From an uncultured Prevotella sp. (GTDB lineage Bacteria; Bacteroidota; Bacteroidia; Bacteroidales; Bacteroidaceae), in the NCBI GenBank assembly GCA_945787895.1, contig CALZJQ010000001.1, positions 1-64,000 of the forward strand: a stretch of DNA of 64,000 bases. The letters run 5' to 3'. A program made the translations under genes and the position numbers. The stretch's first letter is position 1. Every line of letters begins with the position of its first letter. Shown in pieces: positions 44,636-55,497 of this stretch. Under the pieces are notes generated by a model. The model was given only the letters and a program-made list of their open reading frames with translations. It was not told the origin of the DNA and searched no databases.

Positions 44636-46681
44636 ATGAAAAAAATACATTTCCCTATTCTCTTGGCAACAGCCCTCTGCCTTACGGCTTGTTCAAATGA
44701 TGATGATGTCTCATCAAACGATGACGGCAAGGCTCTCATAAGCCTTGGCGGCGTAGGTCAAAACAATATGACACGCGCTGGCTTCACTGACGCAGAAACA
44801 ACGCTCAAGATTCATTATGTAAGTACACGAAAGGCGAATAGTGAGACTTTCCCGTACAACGACGGTATGAAGAACGAGACGGTAGCAAAGGGTGATCTCT
44901 ATATGACTTCTACTGCTACCGCAGCAAAAGATGTGACAAATAAGGTGGAAAGCTACAGTGATGTGACGCAGACTCCGACACAGCAACGTTTCTGGGATGA
45001 TGCACACGGAAGAAACTCTCTCATTGCGCTCTATGCCGTCGCCGTGCCAAACAAGACGAACATCACGAATACTATCAACTCTTCTGCTTTCAGTGGTTGG
45101 GATACCAATCAGAAAGTGGGAACGGAGACTCCTGTCGGACAAACTATTGCATGGACTGTCAGCAGTACGCAGACTAAGGATGCAATCGCTGATGAAGACC
45201 TCGCTTATAGTAACAATGTCAGTGGCGTTAAAACCATCGGCTTTGATGCAGTTACAAAGAAGTTTGAAAAGGCAGAGGGTGAAAAGTCCCTCCTTTTCAA
45301 CCATGCACTCTCTCGCTTTACCGTAAACGTGAAGAAAGGCGAGGGTTTCGGTGAAATCTCTGCAACGGAGTTTAATGTTACTAAGGCAATGTTCAGCGGA
45401 ATGACGACAGCAGGTACGTTAGACGTTTCTGCTGGTAGCATGACACCTACCACTCAGAACCAGAATGTAGATTTTGTAGGGACGAGAAGTGACTATAAAA
45501 ATGAATCCAACGAACTTATTGGCTATACGTTCTGCGCCCAGGTGTTTCCTGGTGTAAAGCTGAAAGATGTTGATGTCACAATGCTGACTCTCGTCATCGA
45601 CGGTAATAACTATTACATAAAAGGTAGTGAAATATATGAAGCTCTCGCCAATACAACTGAGGACGCTGCGGAGAAGACTGCCCGTGAATCCCTAAAGGAG
45701 GGAAAGAACTATAACCTTAACATCACAATCAACAAGAAGGGTGTGGTCATTACATCAGCAAAACTCATAGACTGGGATGACATCAGTGGTGATGAACAAT
45801 CACCAAGCAATGCCATAGACATCAGCGCAGAGATGGAAAAGACAGCCGGCACTCAGACCAATATTGCGTCCGACATATACCGTTCTTCAACTGCTGACGG
45901 CAAGAGCGGATATACAGTGACAGGAAATAAAAACACCCTTGCTGCTGACAACACCCTCGGCACAACATGGTACTGGCCGAACAATAGCACAAATTATCAT
46001 TTCCGCACTATTTCTCCGCAGACCACGCCTGTCACTTCTTCCACGAGTGACCACATCACCATGACAGGCGGAGCAATCGCAACCGACAACGACTATATCT
46101 GGGGTGCGCCACTTAAGGAAAATCATACAGGCGAAGAAGAGCATACGTTCACCTACAATGACGGATATGAAGCCTATCTTTACCCGGCTATCGGTGCCAC
46201 GAGTAGCGAGATACATATTACGCAGTTCCACATGATGAGCAACATCGAGGTGAAACTCTCCACTTCCGAGGATGACAGCAAGGTAGATTTGACAGCTGCT
46301 ACCGTTGAGCTCTTGAATTTCTACAACACCGCCACCCTTGACCTTTACGATGCAAAGATTGCTATGACAGGAGTTAAGACCGAGACGCAAACAATTTCAC
46401 GGACGGAAGACGGTGCTACATCATCCAAGCACACCTACCGTGTCATTCCGCAGGCATTAGAGACACTGAGGTTCAAAATCACCGCACAAGGAAACATTTA
46501 TTATGTAGATGTGAAGGATGTACAGTTCGGTGGCAGCACAATAACACAGTGGATGCCGGGCAAGTCATATTCGTACAATTTCAAACTCACTAAGAAAGGT
46601 ATAGAAATCATGACAGCAAAACTCGTGGATTGGACTACCGTCACAGGTGATAATCAGAATATTGACCTCGAAGGAGTGTAA
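44636..46681 (+). CDS. Two-domain fimbrillin-like lipoprotein 2
   Basis: 681 residues. Lipobox LTAC gives Cys19; Thr-Arg (NNMTRAG) gives Arg47. Two fimbrillin-like domains stand in tandem, each closed by a strand ending in an Asp-Trp motif: AKLIDWDD (Trp near 380) and AKLVDWTT (Trp near 665). SLLFNHALSRFTVNV (about 220) is the conserved core strand of the first domain; HMMSNIEVKL (about 530) plays that part in the second. Confidence 0.78.
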   Translation: MKKIHFPILLATALCLTACSNDDDVSSNDDGKALISLGGVGQNNMTRAGFTDAETTLKIHYVSTRKANSETFPYNDGMKNETVAKGDLYMTSTATAAKDVTNKVESYSDVTQTPTQQRFWDDAHGRNSLIALYAVAVPNKTNITNTINSSAFSGWDTNQKVGTETPVGQTIAWTVSSTQTKDAIADEDLAYSNNVSGVKTIGFDAVTKKFEKAEGEKSLLFNHALSRFTVNVKKGEGFGEISATEFNVTKAMFSGMTTAGTLDVSAGSMTPTTQNQNVDFVGTRSDYKNESNELIGYTFCAQVFPGVKLKDVDVTMLTLVIDGNNYYIKGSEIYEALANTTEDAAEKTARESLKEGKNYNLNITINKKGVVITSAKLIDWDDISGDEQSPSNAIDISAEMEKTAGTQTNIASDIYRSSTADGKSGYTVTGNKNTLAADNTLGTTWYWPNNSTNYHFRTISPQTTPVTSSTSDHITMTGGAIATDNDYIWGAPLKENHTGEEEHTFTYNDGYEAYLYPAIGATSSEIHITQFHMMSNIEVKLSTSEDDSKVDLTAATVELLNFYNTATLDLYDAKIAMTGVKTETQTISRTEDGATSSKHTYRVIPQALETLRFKITAQGNIYYVDVKDVQFGGSTITQWMPGKSYSYNFKLTKKGIEIMTAKLVDWTTVTGDNQNIDLEGV

Positions 46682-46709
46682 TGACAACGACCAACAAACA
46701 TTGACAGGA

Positions 46710-48806
46710 ATGAAAAGAAACTTCCTACATATCCCGTTCCTTGCAGTCCTCCTGACCATGACGTCATGTTCGCAGGATGAGGAGGGGAACGTCACTTATG
46801 ACAGCGAGAAGACCCCGATACTGTTCACGGTAGGGCAGACGGGGGTATCTCCGCTGACACGCACCGTGGTGTCGGGTGGTGAACCCGCAAGGGCGTTCAC
46901 AAAGGACACTCGCCTCTTCCTGTATATGGAAGCGGAGAAGGATGGTGCGGCAAAGAAGAAATGGGGATGCAACTACGGCACGGCGGCAGGAGTGGCTGAT
47001 GCGGCAGACGGCAGCAAGTCAGCGGTTGCGTTCAGCGGCAACTATCTCTATTGGGACGATGCTTTCGCACGCGATACGAAGCTCACTGTCTATTCCCTCG
47101 CCATGGCAAATAGTATGGCTGAGAGTATGACGACTACCTCGCCTGATGTCACGCTCAACGCGACAACCTCTCGCTTCCCCTTCACCGAAGAGACAACAGA
47201 CATCTCCCCGACTGTCAGCATCACGCTCGGCAAGGACAACAAGCAGGATGTCACATCCGTGTCACAGCAGGACCTTGTGTTCAGCAACAATGTCAGCGAA
47301 CTGAGTGGAGACAGCAGAATGAAATACAACCAAGGGACGAAACTCTTCGACAAAGGAGAACTCGTCTATAACCACGCCCTTGCGTCCATGACATTCAAAC
47401 TGAAAGCAGGCGATGGCTTCGATGGCGTGTATGATTTCAAATTCGTCGATGCTACAGGCAAGCCCACTGGCTTTGAACTGAAAGGTTTCTATGGCATGGG
47501 AACGTTCAACGTCAAGGAGGGGACGTTCTCTTCTAAGGATGTAGTAGATTTCAAAGACATCTGTCACGCAGCAACACCGACAGCAGAGACCAAGGCGCAT
47601 ACGCTGAAAGCCCTCCTCCTGCCTGGCTCTGACATGACTGCTGAGACAGAAGCTGTCAGCTTCATTATCGAGGGCAACAAATATGTGCTCACTAAGGCGC
47701 AACTATATAACGCCATAAAGGCAAATCCCGCCAACGTGGAGGGTGACAACGTGAAGGAGGCAGTCCTCGCTGGCGGAAAATGTCTCAAGGCTGGTGTCAA
47801 CTACGAGTTCGTGTTCCGCGTGAGCAAGACGGACATCGAAATCACCGCAGCCGTAAAGGACTGGGAGAACGTGACGGCAGAGGAAGAAGAGCCGCTCATT
47901 AATGTCACAACCTCTGTGGGCGATAATACTTCCGGGAAACAGGATGCTTTCACGTCATTCGACTTCTATCTCAGCGATGCAGCCAGTGTGAATGCCGAGA
48001 CTGCATACACTCAGATGTCAAAAGCAACCGGGACAAAGACAGACGGCAGCGAGAAATGGGCATTTACCTCACCGCTCTACTGGCCAAACCATGCCACCCA
48101 CTATTTCATGCGTGGTGTCTTCCCCACAGAGACCACCGTTACGGATGGAAAGATAACCATCACTAACACCACATACGACAACCAGGCATTCCCCTCTAAC
48201 CTCCTCGTGGGAGCACCGGTAATAGACACTGGTAAGATGTGCGGCAGCGACAGCCACACACCTGTAGATATGAGTACTCATGGTGTCTGTGCCCGTGAGG
48301 CAACCGTCAACCTCACTTTCAACTATATGACGACACAGATAGAGGTGAGGCTATCAACACCCGACACAGGCAGTGACCGCGTGACGCTCACTAACGCAAA
48401 GGTGGAAATCGTAGATGGCTACACGGCAGGAGAGGTCAATATCCATGACAAGAGCGTTGCCGTGACAGGAAATGTCACCGACTATATGTTGCCGCACATT
48501 GCAACGGAGGATGCCAACTGCCGTCACGCCACGGTGGTGCCACAGTCCCTGACCAACAGCGACCGCAATGACCTCCGCTTCCGCATCACGCTGACTGGCG
48601 AAAATGGCACGACGGACATATATTATGCTACGATAAAGAATATCAAGGTGAAGACCAGTGCCGAGGCAACGTCTGAGAATATCACGAAGTGGGAGCCTGG
48701 TAAGCACTACATATACAGCCTCTTGATGAGGAAGACGAAACTGGAAGTCTCCGCTTCGATAGTCGATTGGATTCCTGTTCAGGGGTCGGACGATGTATGG
48801 TTCTAA
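46710..48806 (+). CDS. Two-domain fimbrillin-like lipoprotein 3
   Basis: 698 residues from MKRNFLHIPFLAV, starting 28 bp after the preceding stop. Lipobox MTSC gives Cys20; SPLTRTV gives Arg51. Domain 1 has LYWDDAFARDTKLTVY and VYNHALASMTFKL and closes with VKDWENV (Trp near 385); domain 2 has LYWPNHATHYFMRGVFP and closes with IVDWIPV (Trp near 687). Architecture matches its two neighbours, suggesting gene duplication. Confidence 0.78.
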   Translation: MKRNFLHIPFLAVLLTMTSCSQDEEGNVTYDSEKTPILFTVGQTGVSPLTRTVVSGGEPARAFTKDTRLFLYMEAEKDGAAKKKWGCNYGTAAGVADAADGSKSAVAFSGNYLYWDDAFARDTKLTVYSLAMANSMAESMTTTSPDVTLNATTSRFPFTEETTDISPTVSITLGKDNKQDVTSVSQQDLVFSNNVSELSGDSRMKYNQGTKLFDKGELVYNHALASMTFKLKAGDGFDGVYDFKFVDATGKPTGFELKGFYGMGTFNVKEGTFSSKDVVDFKDICHAATPTAETKAHTLKALLLPGSDMTAETEAVSFIIEGNKYVLTKAQLYNAIKANPANVEGDNVKEAVLAGGKCLKAGVNYEFVFRVSKTDIEITAAVKDWENVTAEEEEPLINVTTSVGDNTSGKQDAFTSFDFYLSDAASVNAETAYTQMSKATGTKTDGSEKWAFTSPLYWPNHATHYFMRGVFPTETTVTDGKITITNTTYDNQAFPSNLLVGAPVIDTGKMCGSDSHTPVDMSTHGVCAREATVNLTFNYMTTQIEVRLSTPDTGSDRVTLTNAKVEIVDGYTAGEVNIHDKSVAVTGNVTDYMLPHIATEDANCRHATVVPQSLTNSDRNDLRFRITLTGENGTTDIYYATIKNIKVKTSAEATSENITKWEPGKHYIYSLLMRKTKLEVSASIVDWIPVQGSDDVWF

Positions 48807-48897
48807 GGACCGAATTCCGAGAAGCCGAATGCAAGGGCATAAGGCAGGAATCAGGAGCTAAGGACAGGAGACAAGGAAAAAGGAATAAAGACCAGTA

Positions 48898-48918
48898 CTC
48901 TTCGACCAGGTCGAAGAG
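48898..48918. repeat. 21-bp intergenic palindrome, copy 4
   Basis: Perfect: 10-bp arms CTCTTCGACC and its complement around a single A, 31 bp before the next fimbrillin ATG. Confidence 0.8.
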
Positions 48919-48949
48919 CCTCCCCATAAACAAAAAAAACAGCAAAGGC

Positions 48950-51031
48950 ATGAAGAATGCTAATTATCTGACAGCAGCATTGACGGCACTCGCCATCGTC
49001 AGTTGCACCGACAGCGATACGGCGGAGAATACACTCGGAGATGACGGACAGAAGACACCTCTCGTGGTGACGGCAGCCATCGACGATGTCGCTGCCACTA
49101 CACGTGCCAAAGACAAGGAGTTCGAGGCAGGCGACAAACTCACCGCCTATATCCGCCACGTCACGTGGGACGGGACGGAAGAAGGCGCACGCACTTCTGT
49201 CACGGCAGACAACGCGCCACGCCTCGTGACCTTCACATACAACGGAGGTGCACTGACCGCAAAGGACGAGAACACCAACGCCACCACCGACCTCACCGTC
49301 GATGGCGGACTGTATTGGGACGACTTCAGCGATTCGCAGTCTGAGGCGACAGACCTGCGCACCGACGGACATTATCTGCAGTCATACTACGGCTATTGCT
49401 ACAACGGCGGAGAGGGAAACATCACCACGCCGCTGAACGAGGAAACAGGAGTCATCGGATGGACCGTGCCGAAAGAGCAAGCGACAAAAGACATCGTGAA
49501 GCACGCCGACCTCTTGTGGAGCGGAGAGCAGACGCCAGTGGCATACGCACACAGCAACGCCGTGACAGGCGAGCGAAGCGGACTGTCACTGCCCTACTCG
49601 CACGCCATGAGTGAGGTGACGATAATCATAAAGACAGGCAACGGCTTTGATGCTAAGGACAAACCCTTGGAACGCACCTCCGTCATACTGAACGGATGGA
49701 ATACCCAAACCACGCTGAACGCACCGCAGAAAACACTCGAAGCGTCTGAAAAAAAGAATATCACGATGTGCAAGGGAGAAGTCCAGACATCAGGGACTGC
49801 CGCACAGTGCACATATATTGCCATGACGGCACCGCTGACAAACCTCAGCATCGGCAACACCCTCGCACGCATCATGGATGCTGACGGCAACAACTATGAC
49901 ATAAAGGTGACCGAAGCACTACTGTCACCCTCGGCATGGGGCGCACAGCTCGATGAGGCAACTTCCGAGACAGAGAACGGAGTGGCACAGGCAAAGGGCA
50001 GGGAAATGCAGGTCACACGCAGCGGAGAGATACCGCAGGGAAAGGGATATACGACACGTCCCGGCGTTCACTACACCCTGACTGTCACCCTGCATAAGGT
50101 GCAGGTGCAGGTGGAAGCCTCCATATCATCATGGGTTGACGTCCATGCTGCAACGACTGCAACGTCCGACTTCCAAAATGATGTCGTGTCATTCAGCTTC
50201 ACTGACGGCACTTTCTCGCAGAGCGATGCTTTCTCTCTCTATGCCCTCAACTCCAACGGTGTCGCAGAGGATGCCCTTTCCGCAGCCTTTGCCACTGCGG
50301 CTGTCAGTTGTTCTACCGCCACATACAATGGCACAGCAAAGAAATGGGACTGCACGCCTGTGCTCTATTGGCCTAACGGCAACGATGCCCTCTATTTCCG
50401 CGCCGTAGCCACGCTGAAGGATAGCAAATACACCGCCAATGCGGAAGTAGCACAGGGTAATGACATAGTATGGGCAACGACAGCAAAGCACAGCGGTACG
50501 GACGTTACGGGTGCAGCTTTCAGTTATGAGGCAGGCGATGCCATCAAGCCACGCACGGGACAGATACCTCTGCAACTGGAGCACGCCATGAGCCGTCTCT
50601 CAATACAGTTGCAGACAGTGGCAGGAGCTGCTGCAGTGAACCTCACCAGTGCCAAGATAAGCATCACAAACCTTGCGACAACAGGCGTCATCGACCTCGC
50701 CACGGGCAATATCACGGCGGCAGAAACAAGCAAGACAGCCATTGATGCCATGTCGGCACCGATAGAAGAACTCTGTGTCGTGCCACAGACGCTGACCGAC
50801 AATGCCGTCATACGCATCACACTCGATGACGGCACGACGTACAAGGCGCAGCTTAACCTATGCGATGTCACCACAGCCGGAGGCATGGGTGGAAAGATTA
50901 CCGAGTGGAAGCGTGGCACACACTACAAGTATGTCATCACCCTGCAGAAAGAGGCAATCACCTTGAGGGTGATGATAAAGGACTGGGAAGAAACAAAGGG
51001 TGGCGGAAATGCCAACCTTGATTGGGACTAA
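48950..51031 (+). CDS. Two-domain fimbrillin-like lipoprotein 4
   Basis: 693 residues from MKNANYLTAALTALAIVSCT, chosen because it begins the signal peptide; the upstream extension crosses a palindromic repeat. Lipobox AIVSC gives Cys19; AATTRAKD gives Arg52. Domain 1 includes LYWDDFSDS and LPYSHAMSEVTIII and closes with ISSWVDV (Trp near 395); domain 2 includes LYWPNGNDALYF and LQLEHAMSRLSIQL and closes with IKDWEET (Trp near 679). Confidence 0.78.
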   Translation: MKNANYLTAALTALAIVSCTDSDTAENTLGDDGQKTPLVVTAAIDDVAATTRAKDKEFEAGDKLTAYIRHVTWDGTEEGARTSVTADNAPRLVTFTYNGGALTAKDENTNATTDLTVDGGLYWDDFSDSQSEATDLRTDGHYLQSYYGYCYNGGEGNITTPLNEETGVIGWTVPKEQATKDIVKHADLLWSGEQTPVAYAHSNAVTGERSGLSLPYSHAMSEVTIIIKTGNGFDAKDKPLERTSVILNGWNTQTTLNAPQKTLEASEKKNITMCKGEVQTSGTAAQCTYIAMTAPLTNLSIGNTLARIMDADGNNYDIKVTEALLSPSAWGAQLDEATSETENGVAQAKGREMQVTRSGEIPQGKGYTTRPGVHYTLTVTLHKVQVQVEASISSWVDVHAATTATSDFQNDVVSFSFTDGTFSQSDAFSLYALNSNGVAEDALSAAFATAAVSCSTATYNGTAKKWDCTPVLYWPNGNDALYFRAVATLKDSKYTANAEVAQGNDIVWATTAKHSGTDVTGAAFSYEAGDAIKPRTGQIPLQLEHAMSRLSIQLQTVAGAAAVNLTSAKISITNLATTGVIDLATGNITAAETSKTAIDAMSAPIEELCVVPQTLTDNAVIRITLDDGTTYKAQLNLCDVTTAGGMGGKITEWKRGTHYKYVITLQKEAITLRVMIKDWEETKGGGNANLDWD

Positions 51032-51045
51032 TCACACATACCAAC

Positions 51046-52311
51046 ATGGCAAACAGATACACCACATATATTCTCTCTTCCCTCATGGCATTGACATCGG
51101 CAGCGTGCAGCGATAATGCCATGACAGACGACGTACCCGAGAATGGGAATACACCGCATACGGGAGAGATGGTGCTCTTCACGGTGGGGGCTACGGAGAA
51201 TCTCGCCGGGGTGGCGAGGGCGGAGGACGACCCTGCCGCCAATGAAGCCAGGGCGTATTACATGCCTGACGGCTCACGTTTCGTATGCCGTATGTACTAC
51301 GTGGCCAATACGGAGACTGACGATATTGACGTCACTGGTACTGACCAGACAACCTTTCTCAAGGTGAAAGGCAATGTCGGCAACTCCCTCTATTGGAACA
51401 GTTCTTATCAGGAGGCTCAGAGGACGGACGAGTACGGAAACGACTATGACGCACCCTGCTTCTATTGGCAGAACAGGAAAAGGCACGTATTCCTGGCATG
51501 GACCGACCTCAATCATGCCACAACGATGGCGTACGGTAAGGCGAGAGGGAGTTTGAAGTTTGCACCTGCGGATATCCTGTATGGAGTATCTGCGGACCAT
51601 ACGGCAGGGGAGGAGAATGATGCGGAGGAATTTCCTGCCAACGTGTTCAGCCTGAAACGCACCGAGAAAATGAACAGCATCACCGACCAGCCTGACGTGG
51701 TGAGGGCGGTAACGGTGCAGGCACCACTTGGCGCTACACAGGCGGCAAACCGCGTGAATCTCTATTTCAAACATCAGTTTGCGCAGGTGGAAGTGAACAT
51801 CAGGAACTCCGCTGACAACTCCGTGATGATTGCCTCCTCTGATATCATAAGCGTTGAACTCCTTGGAGTCAGTGAGGAGGCTTACCTCTTTACCACGGCA
51901 GATAAGGACGGCAACGTGAAGCCTACGACATATAAGGATGTCAATGTCACCGACTACACCGACGAACAACTTGCGGAAAACCCTTATGGCACAGCTTTCA
52001 GTCTCTTCGACATGTATGATATGGAAAAGGACAACAACGGCTATGCCACGGGTTATCTGAAATCTTTCAACGGCATAGCTTTCGGAATGCTTCAGGCTAT
52101 ACGCATCAAATGGGAAGAGGCTTCGACAGACATCGTACATACCGTGGTCTATCGAGTCACCAATACCGACCTGCAGAACCTTGAAGGCGGCAAGCGATAT
52201 GTGTGGAACATGGAACTGCGAAGAGGTACGCTCGCTGTGATACGTGCTGAGATAGCTGATTGGGAGATAGACCCTACGGCATATTCTGCCGACGGCACGA
52301 TAAAAAACTAA
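51046..52311 (+). CDS. Fimbrillin-like lipoprotein 5
   Basis: 421 residues from MANRYTTYILSSLMAL, 14 bp after the previous stop. Lipobox TSAAC gives Cys21. The processing site reads GVARAED (Arg58), with Ala in place of Thr. Single domain: LYWNSSYQEAQ, FYWQNRKRHVFLAW, LYFKHQFAQVEVNI (central strand) and AEIADWEID near the C-terminus (Trp near 406). Confidence 0.77.
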   Translation: MANRYTTYILSSLMALTSAACSDNAMTDDVPENGNTPHTGEMVLFTVGATENLAGVARAEDDPAANEARAYYMPDGSRFVCRMYYVANTETDDIDVTGTDQTTFLKVKGNVGNSLYWNSSYQEAQRTDEYGNDYDAPCFYWQNRKRHVFLAWTDLNHATTMAYGKARGSLKFAPADILYGVSADHTAGEENDAEEFPANVFSLKRTEKMNSITDQPDVVRAVTVQAPLGATQAANRVNLYFKHQFAQVEVNIRNSADNSVMIASSDIISVELLGVSEEAYLFTTADKDGNVKPTTYKDVNVTDYTDEQLAENPYGTAFSLFDMYDMEKDNNGYATGYLKSFNGIAFGMLQAIRIKWEEASTDIVHTVVYRVTNTDLQNLEGGKRYVWNMELRRGTLAVIRAEIADWEIDPTAYSADGTIKN

Positions 52312-52333
52312 CCCTGAAAGTATCCCATACTTT

Positions 52334-55300
52334 ATGAAACCATACATAAACACGATACAGCACCGGCTGCTGACATACATCTCACTGCTTCTTGGCATCA
52401 TCACGATGCACAGCTGCAGCGACATAATCGATGCCATCGGAGGCGACAACACCATCAGTGAGGGCGAGGAAGTGAGATTCACCACTCTCGTGCCTGACCA
52501 TGCCCCTTCCACACGTTCGGCAAAGGACGAATGGCAGGAGGGCGTGAAGGCATACAAACCAGTGAACCGGGACTACGAGCTCACGGTCAGCATGTATCGC
52601 GAAGGCGACGACAACGCCCACAGCAGCACTTTCTTGCCCATGGTCACAGACGGCACGTCACCCGCAGACTATGACGGCACACTTCAGTTGAAGGAGGGGG
52701 CGACACCGCTCTATTGGCAGGACAACGTCAGCCGTTGGGGATTTACAGCCGAGGCAAATTCTTCCTCTCTTTCTCACGACCAGGACAGCCAGCAGAAATG
52801 GCTCGGCATGGACCATATCAAGGGTTATTCCTATCTCCCGATATGGCTGGACGGTGATGACAATGAGAAAGACGATGTGAATAAAATAAACTACCGCACG
52901 GCGAAAGAATGGTATGAAGACAATAAACTCTCGCACCAGTTGTCGGGACTTATGGTGGAGGGAGAGACTGGTGAGTCTTTCAAGAAGATACCGCTTTACA
53001 TGAGGCATCAAAGGGCATGGATAACCGTTATCCTAAAGGCTGACGACGGTGTCTCGCGCGAACAATTATATTATAAGGGAGGCAAGAACAATATCTCGGC
53101 CTCTGTCACAAGCTATGATGAGACGAATGAAGAACTGCGCATCACGGCACCATGGGAGCAGGGCGAGACAATAGAATACACCAAAGATAAGAACGGCGAG
53201 GCCTGTACTGACAGCACTACACGCTTTGATGCCATCGTGATGCCGCATCGTTATGAGGCAGAGCAGAAGATAGCAGAGGTGTCGCTGTCGGGACAGAAAT
53301 TCTCTTTCGCCCCTGCCAATGACTACAATTATGAGGCTTCACTCAACCCTGCCAACGAAAACTATGACTCTGCCGTGAAGGCAATGAAGGTCTATGACTT
53401 GAAAGCCGGACAACATCTTACCATAACGGCGACACTTTCCCGAAAAAGCCGTATGGTGCTCATCACTGCTTGGGTGGAGGACTGGACGGAGGTGGCTACA
53501 TCCACCGTATGTGATGACTACGGACAAGAGGGAGACCCGATAACCATCAACTCCAAGCAAGAACTCATCGACTTCCTCAGTTCCTCGGAAACCAACAAGG
53601 CGGGCATGGTGGGAATTATCGGACCGCAGACTATGAACCTTGATTACGAAGGAAGTTGGGATAGCAAATATGACCTGAAAGCCACGCTGAACTTAGCCGG
53701 GGCTACGCTTTCCACAAGTAAAAGGCTGTTCTCAAATATATTACAATCAGGTACCATAACCAATGGTACTGTAAGGCTGGTGGACAACGCAACGGTAGAT
53801 GCCACCATAGCACTGAACAATAACGGCACTATAGAACGACTTAATGTAACGACGACAGGGAATACCGAGGAGAAAGGCAGGGCAACTCTTGCAGGCGTAG
53901 TGGAGGTAAACCGCGGCACCATTTTCCGTTGTACTTCTGATATCCCCGTCTGCTATAGCGGCACTCCTGAGGATGCCAACACTATATACATCGGAGGAAT
54001 AGCAGCAAGGAATATCTACAATGAAAGCAACAGGAACGTTATGCCAATCATAGACGACTGCACCGTGACAGCATCAGTGAGATCGGGCAGCAATAACGTG
54101 AAAGGAGGAGGTATTGTCGGACTCACGGCAGGGCGCGTCACAAACAATACGTTCACCTACGGCATGACCATCAGCCAGAATCCCGATAATTTCAAGAATA
54201 TCCTTTCCGACACTGACGGCGATCCAAATGACGTGAGGGCATACAACAACGCATGGCCTACAATAGCACTCAACAGCATCGACGATGATGCAGCGACAAA
54301 TGTCAACATCTGGAGTACTCGTTTCAATGCCGTCATTGACAATCAGGAGGAACTTGCGTTGCTCCTTACGGAACAGTATAATCGGTCAGACTGCAGTTAC
54401 AGAATATCGGATAGTTTCACGGTTAACAGCGAAACGTGGATTTACGGTGTGCAGGATGATAATCTGGAATTGCTGGGTGAGCATAGCGGCGGCAATGTGG
54501 TCTTCTCGCTTGACGGCAACGACTGCACTATAACGCTGACCGGCACTCCTGGCCAAGAGCATAGTACCGTGACGTATTGGAGCAAAGCACCGAATGAGGG
54601 AGACAAGACTGTCGTCACAACGGCTCCGATGCTCTTCACCAATATCATGGGTGAGGTGAAAAACCTTCTGCTGTATCTTGAAAAACCCATAGTGGCACAT
54701 CCTGGTATAGCCGACAATCAGACAGCGTATAGCGGTGCGGATGCTATAGCCCCTCTCGGATATGCGGTGAAAGGCGGGAATGCACGGCTGTCGAACATCA
54801 GAGTGACAGGTGCTGATGGTACGTACGTTCAGTCTGCCACGCCTGCCGGACTCGTGGTATATGCTTATGATGATGCCACGGTGGAGGATTGCAGGTTGGA
54901 TGTCAATGTGACGATGTGGTTGCCATACAACAGCAACAGCACCAAAGATGCCCGCAATTATGCCGGTGGCATCGTGGCATGTGCAGGCAAGGCAACCATC
55001 ACACGTTGTCAGTACAACGGGAAACTCCTCCCTGCTAACAAATCCTCAGATATTGAGAAATGCTACTATGGCGGCATTGTCGGAGGAACGATACGTAAGG
55101 TTGTAGCTAACAAAGAGTATATCCCACAACTCACCATCACCGATTGCAGCAGTTGGTGGGACACTGGTAAAGACAATGAGCAGCGGAAAGGCGGAATAAT
55201 AGGATTCACTGCCTATATCTCAGCTACGTCCTCGAACGATGTTTATAACGGTATGGCAAAAGGCAATGAGGGTAACTGGTGGACAGCCGAGTCAAAGGGA

Positions 55301-55384
55301 ACAGGCTATCGCATCAATACTGTCACCGAAAAGGATGCTATTGGCGCGAAGAACAGCATTACACCGATATGGACAGCGGAATGA
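52334..55384 (+). CDS. Fimbrillin-like lipoprotein 6 with beta-helix extension
   Basis: 1016 residues. Lipobox MHSC gives Cys28; PSTRSAK gives Arg61. The fimbrillin domain occupies about 48-395 (YMRHQRAWITVIL central strand; WVEDWTEV closing, Trp near 384). The remaining ~620 residues are strand-rich repeats with turns such as GGIAARNIYN, GGGIVGLTAG and GGIVGGTIR, like GLUG/beta-helix adhesins. An N-terminal pilin domain with a long repeat region suits a fimbrial tip subunit. Confidence 0.72.
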   Translation: MKPYINTIQHRLLTYISLLLGIITMHSCSDIIDAIGGDNTISEGEEVRFTTLVPDHAPSTRSAKDEWQEGVKAYKPVNRDYELTVSMYREGDDNAHSSTFLPMVTDGTSPADYDGTLQLKEGATPLYWQDNVSRWGFTAEANSSSLSHDQDSQQKWLGMDHIKGYSYLPIWLDGDDNEKDDVNKINYRTAKEWYEDNKLSHQLSGLMVEGETGESFKKIPLYMRHQRAWITVILKADDGVSREQLYYKGGKNNISASVTSYDETNEELRITAPWEQGETIEYTKDKNGEACTDSTTRFDAIVMPHRYEAEQKIAEVSLSGQKFSFAPANDYNYEASLNPANENYDSAVKAMKVYDLKAGQHLTITATLSRKSRMVLITAWVEDWTEVATSTVCDDYGQEGDPITINSKQELIDFLSSSETNKAGMVGIIGPQTMNLDYEGSWDSKYDLKATLNLAGATLSTSKRLFSNILQSGTITNGTVRLVDNATVDATIALNNNGTIERLNVTTTGNTEEKGRATLAGVVEVNRGTIFRCTSDIPVCYSGTPEDANTIYIGGIAARNIYNESNRNVMPIIDDCTVTASVRSGSNNVKGGGIVGLTAGRVTNNTFTYGMTISQNPDNFKNILSDTDGDPNDVRAYNNAWPTIALNSIDDDAATNVNIWSTRFNAVIDNQEELALLLTEQYNRSDCSYRISDSFTVNSETWIYGVQDDNLELLGEHSGGNVVFSLDGNDCTITLTGTPGQEHSTVTYWSKAPNEGDKTVVTTAPMLFTNIMGEVKNLLLYLEKPIVAHPGIADNQTAYSGADAIAPLGYAVKGGNARLSNIRVTGADGTYVQSATPAGLVVYAYDDATVEDCRLDVNVTMWLPYNSNSTKDARNYAGGIVACAGKATITRCQYNGKLLPANKSSDIEKCYYGGIVGGTIRKVVANKEYIPQLTITDCSSWWDTGKDNEQRKGGIIGFTAYISATSSNDVYNGMAKGNEGNWWTAESKGTGYRINTVTEKDAIGAKNSITPIWTAE

Positions 55385-55440
55385 CAACAGATAGCAGAAA
55401 TTCCCCACCCCTCATATCCAATAATATAGCAGATCTGGTA

Positions 55441-55461
55441 TTCTTCGACCAGGTCGAAGAA
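55441..55461. repeat. 21-bp intergenic palindrome, copy 5
   Basis: Perfect 10-bp arms TTCTTCGACC and its complement around one A, 36 bp before the next ATG. Confidence 0.8.
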
Positions 55462-55497
55462 CACAGAAGAAGAATCCCCCAAGAAAAAAAGAAAGAG

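Noticed and set aside
51274..52557. Long minus-strand open frame of 427 codons
   Set aside because: It lies opposite two clear lipoprotein genes, has no recognisable domain and starts in no promoter context; a shadow of codon bias.
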